Assembly: GCA_025465095.1 (NCBI GenBank)
Contig: JAODME010000002.1
Location: 62,001-126,000 of the forward strand
DNA: 64,000 nucleotides
DNA from: Microbacteriaceae bacterium
Lineage (GTDB): Bacteria > Actinomycetota > Actinomycetes > Actinomycetales > Microbacteriaceae
Reading direction: 5' to 3'
The translations under genes were made by a program, and so were the position numbers. Below the pieces are notes generated by a model, which saw only the letters and a list, made by a program, of their open reading frames with translations, searched no databases and was not told the DNA's origin. Shown here one piece after another: positions 1 through 7,199 of the stretch (position 1 is the stretch's first letter; every line of letters begins with the position of its first letter).

Positions 1-481
1 TCGAAGCGACCGCGTACGGCAACCAGGTGTGGATGATGGCCAGAGGCTCGCCGTCGGCGGAGCGCAGTCGGCGGATGCCGAGCAGCTCTTTCACCCCTAG
101 CGCGGCCTCGGCCGCAGGCTCCTCCTCGCGACCGAGCGCCAGGATGCGGGTTGTCACGTGCGACAGTTGGGTGGAGAGTCCGGACATCCGCTGCACGAGT
201 CTGTGGTGCTCACCTCGCGGCGCGACGACGCTTCCCCGCCCTCGACCGCGCTGTACCAGCCCCTCGGCGGTGAGCGCGAGCAGCGCCTGCCGCACGACGG
301 ATCGGGAGATGCCGAACTTCTCCTGGAGCTCCGCCTCGGTGGGAAGCTGCGAGCCGGCGGGAAGCGAGCCGTCCGTGATGCGGGAGCGCAGCACAGCGCC
401 GAGCTGACTGTGCAGTGGGGTGCGGCTCGACGGATCGACCACGTCATCCGCCAACTCGTCCAGCCAGGTCAGCACGTTCAC
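1..481 (-). CDS. GntR-family (HutC/UTRA type) regulator, C-terminus cut by window edge
   Basis: Last gene of the leftward acid-sugar operon and its probable repressor. The visible 160 residues hold a winged-helix GntR DNA-binding domain at about residues 18-85 (SQLGAVLRSRI, then SRSVVRQALLALTAEGLV) followed by the start of a UTRA-type effector domain (RILALGREEEPAAE, LLGIRRLRSADGEPLA). The reading frame is still open at base 1, so the gene is partial. I start it at a GTG 8 nt after the dehydrogenase stop, preceded by an AGATGGA Shine-Dalgarno-like stretch; a second in-frame GTG lies two codons later. HutC-type members bind GT-N-TA-N-AC palindromes, which fits the double palindrome upstream of the operon. 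The effector is inferred to be an acid sugar or its phosphate. Confidence 0.85.
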   Translation of the reverse strand, partial: MNVLTWLDELADDVVDPSSRTPLHSQLGAVLRSRITDGSLPAGSQLPTEAELQEKFGISRSVVRQALLALTAEGLVQRGRGRGSVVAPRGEHHRLVQRMSGLSTQLSHVTTRILALGREEEPAAEAALGVKELLGIRRLRSADGEPLAIIHTWLPYAVAS

Positions 482-489
482 TCCATCTA

Positions 490-1527
490 CTACGCGGGCG
501 CATCCATCTTCTGAGCGGTGCGCCACACGTGGTCCCACCCCGGCGCCAACTGGGCCGCACGTTCCATCGAGAGTACAAGGCTCGCCTCACGGGCGATTCC
601 CTGGCCGGCGATGTCGAACGCGGTGCCATGGTCGACCGAGACGCGCACGACCGGGAGCCCGACCGTGATGTTCACGCCGTCGTCGCCGTAGACCGCTTTG
701 AACGGGGCGTGGCCCTGGTCGTGGTAGCAGACGACCACGAGGTTGTACTTTCCGCGGACCGCCGCGGGAATCAGCGCGTCGCCGGGCAGCGGGCCCACGA
801 CATTGAGCCCTCGTGATCTCGCTGTCTCGACCGCGGGCGCGAGGATGTCGGCATCCTCGTCGCCGAACAGGCGGTTCTCGCCGGCGTGCGGGTTGAGTCC
901 GGCGATGCCGATGAGCTCGTCGGGCTTACCCATCGACTTCGCGAAGGCGCCCGCGAGCTCGAGCACGTTGAGGGTGCGGTCGATGGTGATGTTCTCGATC
1001 GCCTGGCGCATCGACACGTGCGTTGTGAGGTGGAAGAAATACAGCTCACCCGCCGAGAGCACGAGCGAGAAGTTCTCGACGCCGAACTCGTGGGCGAGCA
1101 GTTCGGTGTGGCCGGGCCACTTGTGTCCGCCGGCGTGCATCGCGGCCTTGTTCAGCGGCGCGGTGACGATTCCGTCGACCTCGCCGGCACGGGCGAGGCG
1201 GCAGGCCTCGACTACGAAGCGGTAGGAGCCGTCACCTGCGGCGGGGCTGAGCACCCCGAGCTCGACATCCGCGAGCGAGGGTCCGGTCTGAATCAGCTCG
1301 ATCGTGCCGGGAGTGTTGGTGGCCTCGGACACCGATCCGATGACGCGCACCTTCGAAGGATCGCCGCCGACGTTCTCCACACCGCGGCGCATGGCTGCCT
1401 CGTCGCCGATGACGATGGGAATGCACTTCTCGCGCAGGTCGTCATGGCCGAGCAGGGACTTGGCGGTGATCTCGGGGCCGATGCCGGCCACGTCACCGAG
1501 GGTGACGGCGAGGCGGGGAAGCGTCAT
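490..1527 (-). CDS. pdxA: PdxA-family 4-phospho-acid-sugar dehydrogenase (PdxA2-like)
   Basis: 345-residue member of the PdxA family, NAD-dependent beta-hydroxyacid oxidative decarboxylases. The metal-site motifs are visible: HKWPGHTELL (about residue 136), NPHAGE (about 212), CYHDQGHAPFK (about 268) and DHGTAFDIAGQG (about 300). It follows a DUF1537 kinase with an ATGA overlap and shares an operon with an acid-sugar-type permease. In the published D-threonate/L-threonate pathway a DUF1537 kinase makes the 4-phosphate and PdxA2 oxidises and decarboxylates it to dihydroxyacetone phosphate. I therefore read it as the catabolic paralogue rather than the vitamin B6 enzyme. The AAGGAGAA Shine-Dalgarno lies inside the end of the upstream gene, so translation is probably coupled. 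Stereochemistry of the substrate cannot be read from sequence. Confidence 0.9.
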   Translation of the reverse strand: MTLPRLAVTLGDVAGIGPEITAKSLLGHDDLREKCIPIVIGDEAAMRRGVENVGGDPSKVRVIGSVSEATNTPGTIELIQTGPSLADVELGVLSPAAGDGSYRFVVEACRLARAGEVDGIVTAPLNKAAMHAGGHKWPGHTELLAHEFGVENFSLVLSAGELYFFHLTTHVSMRQAIENITIDRTLNVLELAGAFAKSMGKPDELIGIAGLNPHAGENRLFGDEDADILAPAVETARSRGLNVVGPLPGDALIPAAVRGKYNLVVVCYHDQGHAPFKAVYGDDGVNITVGLPVVRVSVDHGTAFDIAGQGIAREASLVLSMERAAQLAPGWDHVWRTAQKMDAPA

Positions 1528-2879
1528 GAGTGTTCTCCTTTGGGAAGGGTGGTCAACAGTTCAGGCACGATCTCGGAGAGTGACGACGGTGTGCCGAATC
1601 CGCCGGCCTTGGTCACGACGGTCAGCCCGTTGAGCCGGCCACCCTCGATCACGCCGATCGGGATGCCCTCGCGGATCGCGTCGGTGACGCGGATGGAGGC
1701 GGCGCCGAACCGGTCGAGTACCGCACGGGCACCCTCGCCGCCCACGAGCACGAGCGATCCGGCGCCAGCCTGCGTGATGACGGCGTCGGTGAGGACCGCG
1801 AGTCCGGCAGCGACACGCATCGCGATCGTGTCGCCCGTGGTTTCGCCCGCGGTTTCGGCGCTCCGCTCCGCTGGGGCGAGCACGGCGACGACGGCGGGCA
1901 GCTCGGGTCCGACGGCGAGTTCGTTCGCGATCCAGGCGGCGGCGGCATCCGTCGTTCTCAGGTCGTCCAGCGAAGGCGCGAGCGTGCGCAACTGATCAGC
2001 GAATGCCGTGGCGACCAGGTGTGTGTGCTGCGAGCGGGACACGTCGTGCAGCGAGCTGATCACGACGATGACGCGTCCGCCCGACGCTGGACTGGGGGCC
2101 GCGGCGGGCGTTGTCGAGCCCCAGACATCCGCCATTTCGACGGCGAGTCCGGCGGACCCGACCGGAATCGCCCGCGGGCCGAGCTCGAGGATCGCGTCGG
2201 CGATGGAGCGGACGTCGGCCGCGGTGATCGCATCGACGGTGAGCACTCGAGCGCCGTCCCGGACCGCGGACTCGATGCGCCCGATCAGCCCGTCCCCGTC
2301 GATCGCGATGTTCACGCTCTGCGGGATGAGCTCGCCGAGCACATTGGTTCGCACCGGCGTGACCGGGTCGCGGCCGACCGATGTGGTCTCCACTCCCTCG
2401 CCGTTCACGAGCAGGCGGCCGTTCTCGACCGTGCGGCCCATCGCCGGGTAGGCGGGGCAGACGATCGCGAAAGCGTCCGGATGCTCGTTGCCCCAGGCAT
2501 CCAGTGCCCCGGAGACCTGGTCGGCGACGGACCCGCGCATGGTCGAGTCGATCTTCACGAAGAGCCGATCAATGCCCGCGGTGCGCAGCGCCGCCACGGC
2601 GGACAATGTGCTCGCCCGAGCGGCGGTGGCGTCCTGAGCTCGCGAGTCGGTGACGACCGCGATCACGGCGCCAGCCTCGACGGTCACCGAGGACGGATCG
2701 GTCAGTGTGAGGCGCGCGTTCCATCCGCGGCGGCCGAATTGCACCGCCGAGTCGTTCGCCCCGGTGAGGTCGTCGGCGACGATCCCCACCGAGACGGTTC
2801 CGGCCGAAACGGCGCCGTCCGCACTGCTCATGCGCCCCATCATGCCCACGGTGTCTCTGTGCGTTCCCGGTGTCGTCAC
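1524..2879 (-). CDS. DUF1537 four-carbon acid sugar kinase
   Basis: About 451 residues with the two-domain layout of the DUF1537 (OtnK/DtnK/DenK) kinase family. The N-terminal substrate domain starts with GIVADDLTGANDSAVQFG and contains KIDSTMRGSV and CPAYPAMGRTVENG. The C-terminal nucleotide domain carries LVLVGGEGARAVLDRFGA and the terminal VVTKAGGFG loop. It should phosphorylate a 4-carbon acid sugar at C4 for the PdxA2-like enzyme with which it overlaps by 4 bp. The start is uncertain: the GTG at 2879 lies 5 nt after the permease stop with a GGAG directly against it, while an ATG at 2831 (MSSADGAV) removes a non-conserved 16-residue leader and has GGGG at better spacing. Substrate could be threonate or erythronate. 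Confidence 0.88.
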   Translation of the reverse strand: MTTPGTHRDTVGMMGRMSSADGAVSAGTVSVGIVADDLTGANDSAVQFGRRGWNARLTLTDPSSVTVEAGAVIAVVTDSRAQDATAARASTLSAVAALRTAGIDRLFVKIDSTMRGSVADQVSGALDAWGNEHPDAFAIVCPAYPAMGRTVENGRLLVNGEGVETTSVGRDPVTPVRTNVLGELIPQSVNIAIDGDGLIGRIESAVRDGARVLTVDAITAADVRSIADAILELGPRAIPVGSAGLAVEMADVWGSTTPAAAPSPASGGRVIVVISSLHDVSRSQHTHLVATAFADQLRTLAPSLDDLRTTDAAAAWIANELAVGPELPAVVAVLAPAERSAETAGETTGDTIAMRVAAGLAVLTDAVITQAGAGSLVLVGGEGARAVLDRFGAASIRVTDAIREGIPIGVIEGGRLNGLTVVTKAGGFGTPSSLSEIVPELLTTLPKGEHS

Positions 2880-2884
2880 TCCGG

Positions 2885-4036
2885 TTAGAGGCGCGGGTTG
2901 TCGTCGATGGGGCGCGGGCCGGTGCCGGGCTTGGTGGCGCCGAACCGGGTGTCGTTTTCCGTCGTGCCGATCACGTCGGAGTGGGGCGTGATGTCCTTCA
3001 CCTCGCCGGCCGGGTCGACGGCGCCATCCGGCGCGTCCCTCATTCCGCCCTGACGCTTCAGCACGTACGCGGCGAGGAGCGGGGCGAGCACAGCAGACAC
3101 GAGCACGGCAGAGGCGACCTGAGCGGTCGCGATCTCGACGAACGGCGCGAAGGTCGGGTCGGCTGCACCGATGATGGCGGGGGTGGCGATCGCGTTGCCG
3201 GCCGTGGTGGCCGAGGCGATGCCGATGCCGGACTCCTTACCGCGGCGCAGCAGCCAGCGGTAGCCGAAGTAGCCGAGCACTCCCGTGAAGAGCGTCGCGA
3301 CGAGTCCGACGACGAGGCCGGACAGTCCGCCGGTGAGCACGTTGCCGAGGTTGATGCCAGTACCCAGCGCGAACGCGAAGAACGGGATGACGATGTTCGG
3401 AACCGGACGCATGACCTCGGTCCACTTGGCGTCGAGGTTTCCGACGACCACACCGAGGAGGAGCGGAATGACGGCGGCGAGGAGGAGGGTGAAGGGGATC
3501 TCGGCGAGGCCGGCGACGCCGAGGAAGAGGAGGGAGAAGAAGGGACCGTCGTTCACCGCGGAGGCGATGTACGCGCCGCGGTCGCGCTCGCGACCGTAGC
3601 GTCCGGTGAAGGCGAGCCAGATTCCCCCGTTGCTGTTGTCCACAGCGACGAGCAGCGCGAGGATCGAGACTCCGAGGATGCCCTCGATGCCCACCATCTG
3701 GCCGAGCAGTACGACGATGGTCGCCGGGATGATCGACTTGCAGAGCAGGATGACGGCGGATGTCGCGAGCACCGGTCCGGACGTTCGCAGCGTGATCTGC
3801 ATGCCGGTCGCGAAGATCAACACGCCGATCAGTGGGAGGGCGCTCGCCTGGAAGAGCGCGGTGGTGAAGTTGCCCAGGGCGAGGAATCCGGGGGCGAACG
3901 TGCCCACGATGGATCCGAGGATCAGCGGGATGAGCATGAGCCCGCCCGGAATCTTGTTCATCCCGTCGTAGAGCGGAACCTTGCTCTTCGGGTAGGGGCT
4001 CTGTGCGGTGCTCTTGTGCTGCGATCCGGCTGCCAT
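2885..4036 (-). CDS. 2-keto-3-deoxygluconate permease-family (KdgT-like) transporter
   Basis: 383-residue multi-span membrane protein, first gene of the leftward operon. The family signature is visible from IPGGLMLIPLILGSIVGTF (about residue 30) through VAVDNSNGGIWLAFTGRYG (about 130) to IASATTAGNAIATPA (about 275), with roughly ten hydrophobic segments and a polar C-terminal tail. KdgT-family carriers are proton symporters for uronate-derived keto acids. Linked to a DUF1537 kinase and PdxA2-like enzyme, this one more likely imports the four-carbon acid sugar those enzymes use; that substrate is inferred. Start ATG is well supported by AGGAGA 7 nt upstream. A promoter and double palindrome lie 57-107 nt upstream. 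Confidence 0.87.
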   Translation of the reverse strand: MAAGSQHKSTAQSPYPKSKVPLYDGMNKIPGGLMLIPLILGSIVGTFAPGFLALGNFTTALFQASALPLIGVLIFATGMQITLRTSGPVLATSAVILLCKSIIPATIVVLLGQMVGIEGILGVSILALLVAVDNSNGGIWLAFTGRYGRERDRGAYIASAVNDGPFFSLLFLGVAGLAEIPFTLLLAAVIPLLLGVVVGNLDAKWTEVMRPVPNIVIPFFAFALGTGINLGNVLTGGLSGLVVGLVATLFTGVLGYFGYRWLLRRGKESGIGIASATTAGNAIATPAIIGAADPTFAPFVEIATAQVASAVLVSAVLAPLLAAYVLKRQGGMRDAPDGAVDPAGEVKDITPHSDVIGTTENDTRFGATKPGTGPRPIDDNPRL

Positions 4037-4092
4037 GGCGAATCTCCTCTGTCAGGGGCGGCTATGCCCGCGGGGGTTTGGTGCGCGACGCT

Positions 4093-4143
4093 GTGTACGT
4101 ACACGATGTACTGACATTAGGGGGAGCTGGCGGACGCTGTCAA
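4093..4143 (-). promoter_or_regulatory. Promoter and overlapping double palindrome for the acid-sugar operon
   Basis: Read leftward there is a perfect -35 TTGACA (4143-4138), an 18-nt spacer and -10 TAATGT (4119-4114). Immediately downstream, where transcription should start, lie two overlapping palindromes: GTGTACGTACAC (4093-4104, perfect) and GTACA-CGA-TGTAC (4099-4111, perfect arms). The GT..TA..AC character fits HutC-type GntR operators, and the operon's own last gene encodes such a regulator. Binding here would block initiation. The binding itself is inferred. Confidence 0.7.
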
Positions 4144-4253
4144 GCCGCCCGCGCCCCGACCACGCATCCCGAACTGCTCCGCCCGCCGTCGCGAAGTCGA
4201 TCGCTTGCCGGGCCCAGCGACGCCCTCCATGTTTCGTTGTGTGACGCCGCCAC

Positions 4254-4282
4254 CTGACAACATCGCATCCGTTTTCTACTCT
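4254..4282 (+). promoter_or_regulatory. Leaderless promoter of the small protein gene at 4289
   Basis: -35 CTGACA (4254-4259), 17-nt spacer, -10 TACTCT (4277-4282), then 6 nt before the ATG at 4289. No Shine-Dalgarno fits in that gap, so the transcript probably starts at or next to the start codon. Confidence 0.55.
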
Positions 4283-4288
4283 CGATTC

Positions 4289-4618
4289 ATGACCTCCTCA
4301 CGCGACAGCACGCACGAGACCCCTCCCCGGGCCCACTCGGCTGTCATGTGCGCGGCGCTCGAAACCGGGTACGAGTTGCACCCCATCCAGCGGCAGGCGG
4401 CACTCGCCACCACTAGCAAGTGGCGCGACGCCACCGTCGTCGAGGTGACAGCGGAAGGCTGGATCGAACTGCTCGACCTGGCGACGGATGCGCGCGCGCG
4501 AGTCTGGCACTACTCAGACCTCACCGCGTCGATCACGCCAGGCGAACCCGTGTCGATCAACGCGCACTATGGGGTGCTGGCGTTCGGCCACCACTACATC
4601 AGTGTCCGCAGCGCCTAA
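4289..4618 (+). CDS. Small conserved-looking protein of unknown function
   Basis: 109 residues, no signal peptide and no membrane segment. I do not recognise a named family. After a polar N-terminus (MTSSRDSTHETPP) the protein contains KWRDATVVEVTAEGWIELLDL and a hydrophobic beta-rich C-terminal half ending HYISVRSA, which suggests a small beta-barrel. The ORF is open further upstream (to 4205), but the extension runs across a good promoter whose -10 ends 6 nt before this ATG, so I choose 4289. It is separated from both neighbouring operons and has its own promoter. Confidence 0.7.
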   Translation: MTSSRDSTHETPPRAHSAVMCAALETGYELHPIQRQAALATTSKWRDATVVEVTAEGWIELLDLATDARARVWHYSDLTASITPGEPVSINAHYGVLAFGHHYISVRSA

Positions 4619-4638
4619 CAGGACGAAGTGGCGAACGG

Positions 4639-5061
4639 CTAGGGCATAGCTCCCGGCATCTCCGCCATGCTCGGCTTCATCGAGGTCATCATCGCCTCGC
4701 AGGCGTTCGCGCAATCCATGCAGACCTGAGCGCACATCTTCGCGTGGTCGCTCATTTCGGCATTCGCCATGCAGGCATCCGCGCACGCCTTGTTCATCAT
4801 CATGCAGGCCTCCAGCATGGCCATCATGCTCCCCATGTCATGACCCATCGACCGCATCATCATGCGCATCATCGTGTTGCACATATCGGCATTGGTCATG
4901 CACATGCTCGCCATCCGGGCCATCTGGTCGCCGGATGACGCGTCGGCGCACATGGTGCAGGCCTGTTCCGCAGCGGAACACGCCTCCATACACTCCTGCA
5001 TCATCTTCACGTCCATGCCCTCCATCTCCATGGAGAACATGTTCATCATTTCGGGTTTCAT
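4639..5061 (-). CDS. Met- and Cys-rich four-helix copper-storage protein (DUF326/Csp type)
   Basis: 140 residues, of which 39 are Met and 13 are Cys by my count. The Cys residues come in the helical spacings typical of the DUF326/Csp four-helix bundle (QECMEAC, QACTMC, MCMTNADMC, EAC, KACADAC, MCAQVCMDCANAC). Csp proteins bind many Cu(I) ions inside the bundle through these thiols. There is no Tat or Sec signal, so the protein should be cytosolic like Csp3. The start ATG has GAGGAGC 8 nt upstream; an in-frame extension to 5238 is non-conserved. The methionine load, including runs such as MMRMMMRSM and CMMMNK, is far above what I expect for Csp3 proteins and suggests mixed thiol/thioether copper sites. 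I see no CsoR- or CueR-type operator nearby. Confidence 0.8.
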   Translation of the reverse strand: MKPEMMNMFSMEMEGMDVKMMQECMEACSAAEQACTMCADASSGDQMARMASMCMTNADMCNTMMRMMMRSMGHDMGSMMAMLEACMMMNKACADACMANAEMSDHAKMCAQVCMDCANACEAMMTSMKPSMAEMPGAMP

Positions 5062-5137
5062 AAAATGCTCCTCGTTGCCGCATCGGATCCGTCGCATGCA
5101 TCGCACTTCGCGATCATCGGATGCAGCGACGCTACGC

Positions 5138-5353
5138 TCAATGGACCCGGATTGGCAGGGGCTTCTCAGATGCTTGCCGCGCACGCGCCTGAGGTTCCTC
5201 GAACAGCGCGAACGAGGTCGGCGCAGCCCGACGCTCATACGTGGGCGGCGCCGCCGAGAGGACAGCCTTCAGCACGGTCGTCCGCGAGATACCCACCCGC
5301 GCCGCCGACACGCCCTCCGCCGCCAGCCTCCTGCGCAACGCCCAATCATCCAA
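5138..5353 (-). pseudogene. Remnant of IS21-family transposase (istA N-terminus)
   Basis: A 71-codon fragment reading MDDWALRRRLAAEG, then ARVGISRTTVLKAV, then PPTYERRAAPTSF. This matches from memory the N-terminal helix-turn-helix region of actinobacterial IS21 IstA proteins, which read DWALIRRL..GISRTTV.KAV..PP.Y.R...PTSF. Compared with that pattern an Ile is missing after DWAL and about six residues are missing between AARV and GISRTT. The homology stops after the PTSF-FEEP segment. The rest of istA and all of istB are absent, so this is a decayed stub and not an active element. It abuts a short tandem repeat and other gene debris. Confidence 0.6.
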
Positions 5354-5366
5354 TCATCCAATCGAT
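5342..5366. repeat. Tandem octamer CCAATCAT at the debris junction
   Basis: Two full copies of CCAATCAT (5342-5349, 5350-5357) plus a partial third copy. The repeat falls between the istA remnant and the stop codon of the DUF1998 remnant, so it may be a scar of insertion or slippage. Confidence 0.6.
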
Positions 5367-5372
5367 GAGTGT

Positions 5373-5843
5373 TCACTTTTCAAGCGTCGAAACTGACCAG
5401 TTTTCGAGCCTCGTCGACAGTGCGGGTACTCCACGAGGACCCACATCGATGGGCACGTCGGAATCTTTGAGTGCTACCGCCACAGCCTCGACCAAAGGTG
5501 TGAGCAAGCCCTGATTGCTACCATTCGCAGAACCAACCAGCATTGTCCTGTCGAGGAGCAGGTTGAACCCGTCGCACGACGTCTCGGATGCGAAGAGGCA
5601 CGAGTGGCACGCTGCGAGGTTGAGCCCGTCGAGGTTCTGCGGGCGGGGCTCGCCGCACACAGGGTCGTTCGAGCACCAACCGAGCTGTTCGGCCGCGCAG
5701 ATGAGCGAGCTACCCAGCCGGTCGACCTCGCCTTCCCGCACGAGGTCGCCCAGCGTTCCCTCGTTGTCGGTTGACGTCGTGTAGATGAAGATCCCGTATT
5801 CGCCCGCGTCGGAATAAATGCGCTCGTGGAGCGCGGCTGCGGC
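5373..5843 (-). pseudogene. C-terminal remnant of a DUF1998 (DrmB-type) protein
   Basis: The frame reads ALHERIYSDAGEYGIFIYTT, then STDNEGTLGDLVREGE, then SSDPLC-like CSNDPVCGE, then LNLAACHSCLFASETSCDGF and LLLDRTMLVG. This is the cysteine-rich C-terminal DUF1998 signature, the domain shared by DrmB of the DISARM anti-phage system and by related helicase-associated proteins. Only about 155 codons remain. There is no start codon at the left end of the homology and the upstream sequence is an unrelated exonuclease fragment ending in a stop. All the putative zinc Cys residues of this segment survive, so the decay is by truncation. The helicase and methylase partners of DISARM are not in the window. 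Confidence 0.65.
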
Positions 5844-5986
5844 CTACCACTGGCCGGTGACCGTTCCGAACCGATCCGCGTGCACGACGGCGACCTCGAT
5901 GACGCGGTCGTTGCGGCCGTGGAAGAGCCCGTCTTCTCGAAGTCGATGATGGCGAAGCCTGCTGCAGACGAATCAGATTGGATCAT
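5844..5986 (-). pseudogene. Frameshifted N-terminal fragment of a DnaQ-type 3'-5' exonuclease
   Basis: Starts at an ATG overlapping the stop of the DUF2510 gene (ATGA). It reads through GFAIIDFEKTG, which is exonuclease motif I with the D-x-E pair. A one-base loss then shifts the frame, after which the expected continuation LFHGRNDRVIEVAVVHADRF appears in the next frame, ending at a TAG after GTVTGQW. Motifs II and III are missing, so the nuclease cannot be functional. The join to DUF1998 sequence immediately after the stop suggests a deletion fused two unrelated genes. Confidence 0.6.
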
Positions 5987-6909
5987 CCGGCTGGCACCAC
6001 CAATTCGGGCATCGTGTAAGTGAATGTGCCGTCGGCGTCTTCGATCTGCACGAGCACCGTGCCAGGTGTTCCCGCCGCATCGACCACACCGCACTCGAAC
6101 GGCAAGCCGATTCTCTCGGGAATCGGACAGCTGACCGTGTAGCTCGTTCCGCCGGCGCTCAACTCGGTGGAGATGGACTGCTCGATGGAACTCACGAGCT
6201 GCGGCATGAACATGGCCGCATAGGACAGCCACAGAACCAGGGATGCTGCTGCGACGATCGTGGCGCTGGTCAGCCAGATCCAGATCGGCGCCGAGCGGAT
6301 TCCGGCATAGCGCCGCATCACGATGGAGCGGGCGATCAGGTACACGGGTGCGGTCAACACCGCCCACGCGGCAGACGCAGTGTGCCGATGCCCGAACCGG
6401 CGAAGGCGTTTCACGTCACGCTTCGCGAAGACGACTACCCACAGGTACGGGAGCGCGAGGGCGGCGGGGATGCGCCAGGACCATCCGCCAATGTTGAACA
6501 GAATCAGCGCGGCCCACACGGCCGCAGCAGTGACGATCGGCACGAGGGCAATCATCCAGACCGACGTCGTGTTCCAGCGGGACGGGAGGTTGCGCCACTC
6601 CTCCGGTTCGGGGATCTCAGCGGGCTCATTCACCGCTGCATCCCGGTGGAGCGACTCGCGATCCCAGTCATATTCCGGCATCGGTGAGGCGGAGCCCGTC
6701 TCGCTAATCTCGCGCTGCGGAGGAGCGCTCTCGGTAGTCACTCCGGCGACGCCGAGTTCGTCGGCGGCTTTTTCCGCGGAAGGCAGGGCTTGCGGTAGTG
6801 GGGCCGTATGGTCCGACCAATGCGCGCCGGTCCACCAACGCAGCTGATCTACCGCCGTTGGGTCGACGTGCCAACCAGCTGGCACAACGACTCTTGGTGA
6901 CTCTGACAC
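5983..6909 (-). CDS. DUF2510-domain membrane protein with DUF4333-like C-terminus
   Basis: 308 residues. The N-terminus VPAGWHVDPTAVDQLRWWTG..W..H is the tryptophan-rich DUF2510 motif common at the start of actinobacterial membrane proteins. An acidic linker follows, then four or so hydrophobic segments between about residues 115 and 235. The extracytoplasmic C-terminal domain has two Cys (TVSCPIPE, PFECGVVD) and resembles DUF4333. GTG start chosen because DUF2510 begins a few residues later. Function unknown; such proteins are usually cell-envelope proteins. Its stop overlaps the start of the broken exonuclease gene, so the two were probably once co-transcribed. Confidence 0.75.
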   Translation of the reverse strand: MSESPRVVVPAGWHVDPTAVDQLRWWTGAHWSDHTAPLPQALPSAEKAADELGVAGVTTESAPPQREISETGSASPMPEYDWDRESLHRDAAVNEPAEIPEPEEWRNLPSRWNTTSVWMIALVPIVTAAAVWAALILFNIGGWSWRIPAALALPYLWVVVFAKRDVKRLRRFGHRHTASAAWAVLTAPVYLIARSIVMRRYAGIRSAPIWIWLTSATIVAAASLVLWLSYAAMFMPQLVSSIEQSISTELSAGGTSYTVSCPIPERIGLPFECGVVDAAGTPGTVLVQIEDADGTFTYTMPELVVPAG

Positions 6910-7142
6910 GCAACCCCCGAGGTTTACATGGTCGACACTTCTTCACTCGGTGTCTCCATGGCGCTCTGAGCATATTGATCAGCTACCGGCAGCCGTCAGC
7001 CCCCGTTCGGGACAGGAATGCTCATGCCACCAGTTGCGTGGTCCCGCCTGCCGGGTCAATGCGCCTTTCGAGCTTGAGGAGTGGTCGCCGCGCATGTGGT
7101 GGTCCAGTTAACCGAAATTCTTTCGCTCTTGTTCGATACGAA

Positions 7143-7187
7143 TTGACTTACTTCACGACTTAGTTCTAAAGTTCATTTACTCCTAAA
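7143..7187 (+). promoter_or_regulatory. Promoter and paired operators ahead of the ROK gene
   Basis: -35 TTGACT (7143-7148), 18-nt spacer, -10 TAAAGT (7167-7172). Two short palindromes flank and overlap the -10: TTAG-TT-CTAA (7160-7169) and TTTA-CTCC-TAAA (7176-7187), 17 bp centre to centre. A third, TTCG-ATA-CGAA, lies at 7132-7142. The region is conspicuously AT-rich for this genome. The pair is a plausible site for autoregulation by the ROK repressor just downstream. The remaining part of 6910-7142 shows nothing else I can name. Confidence 0.5.
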
Positions 7188-7199
7188 CAAAGGTTCCCA

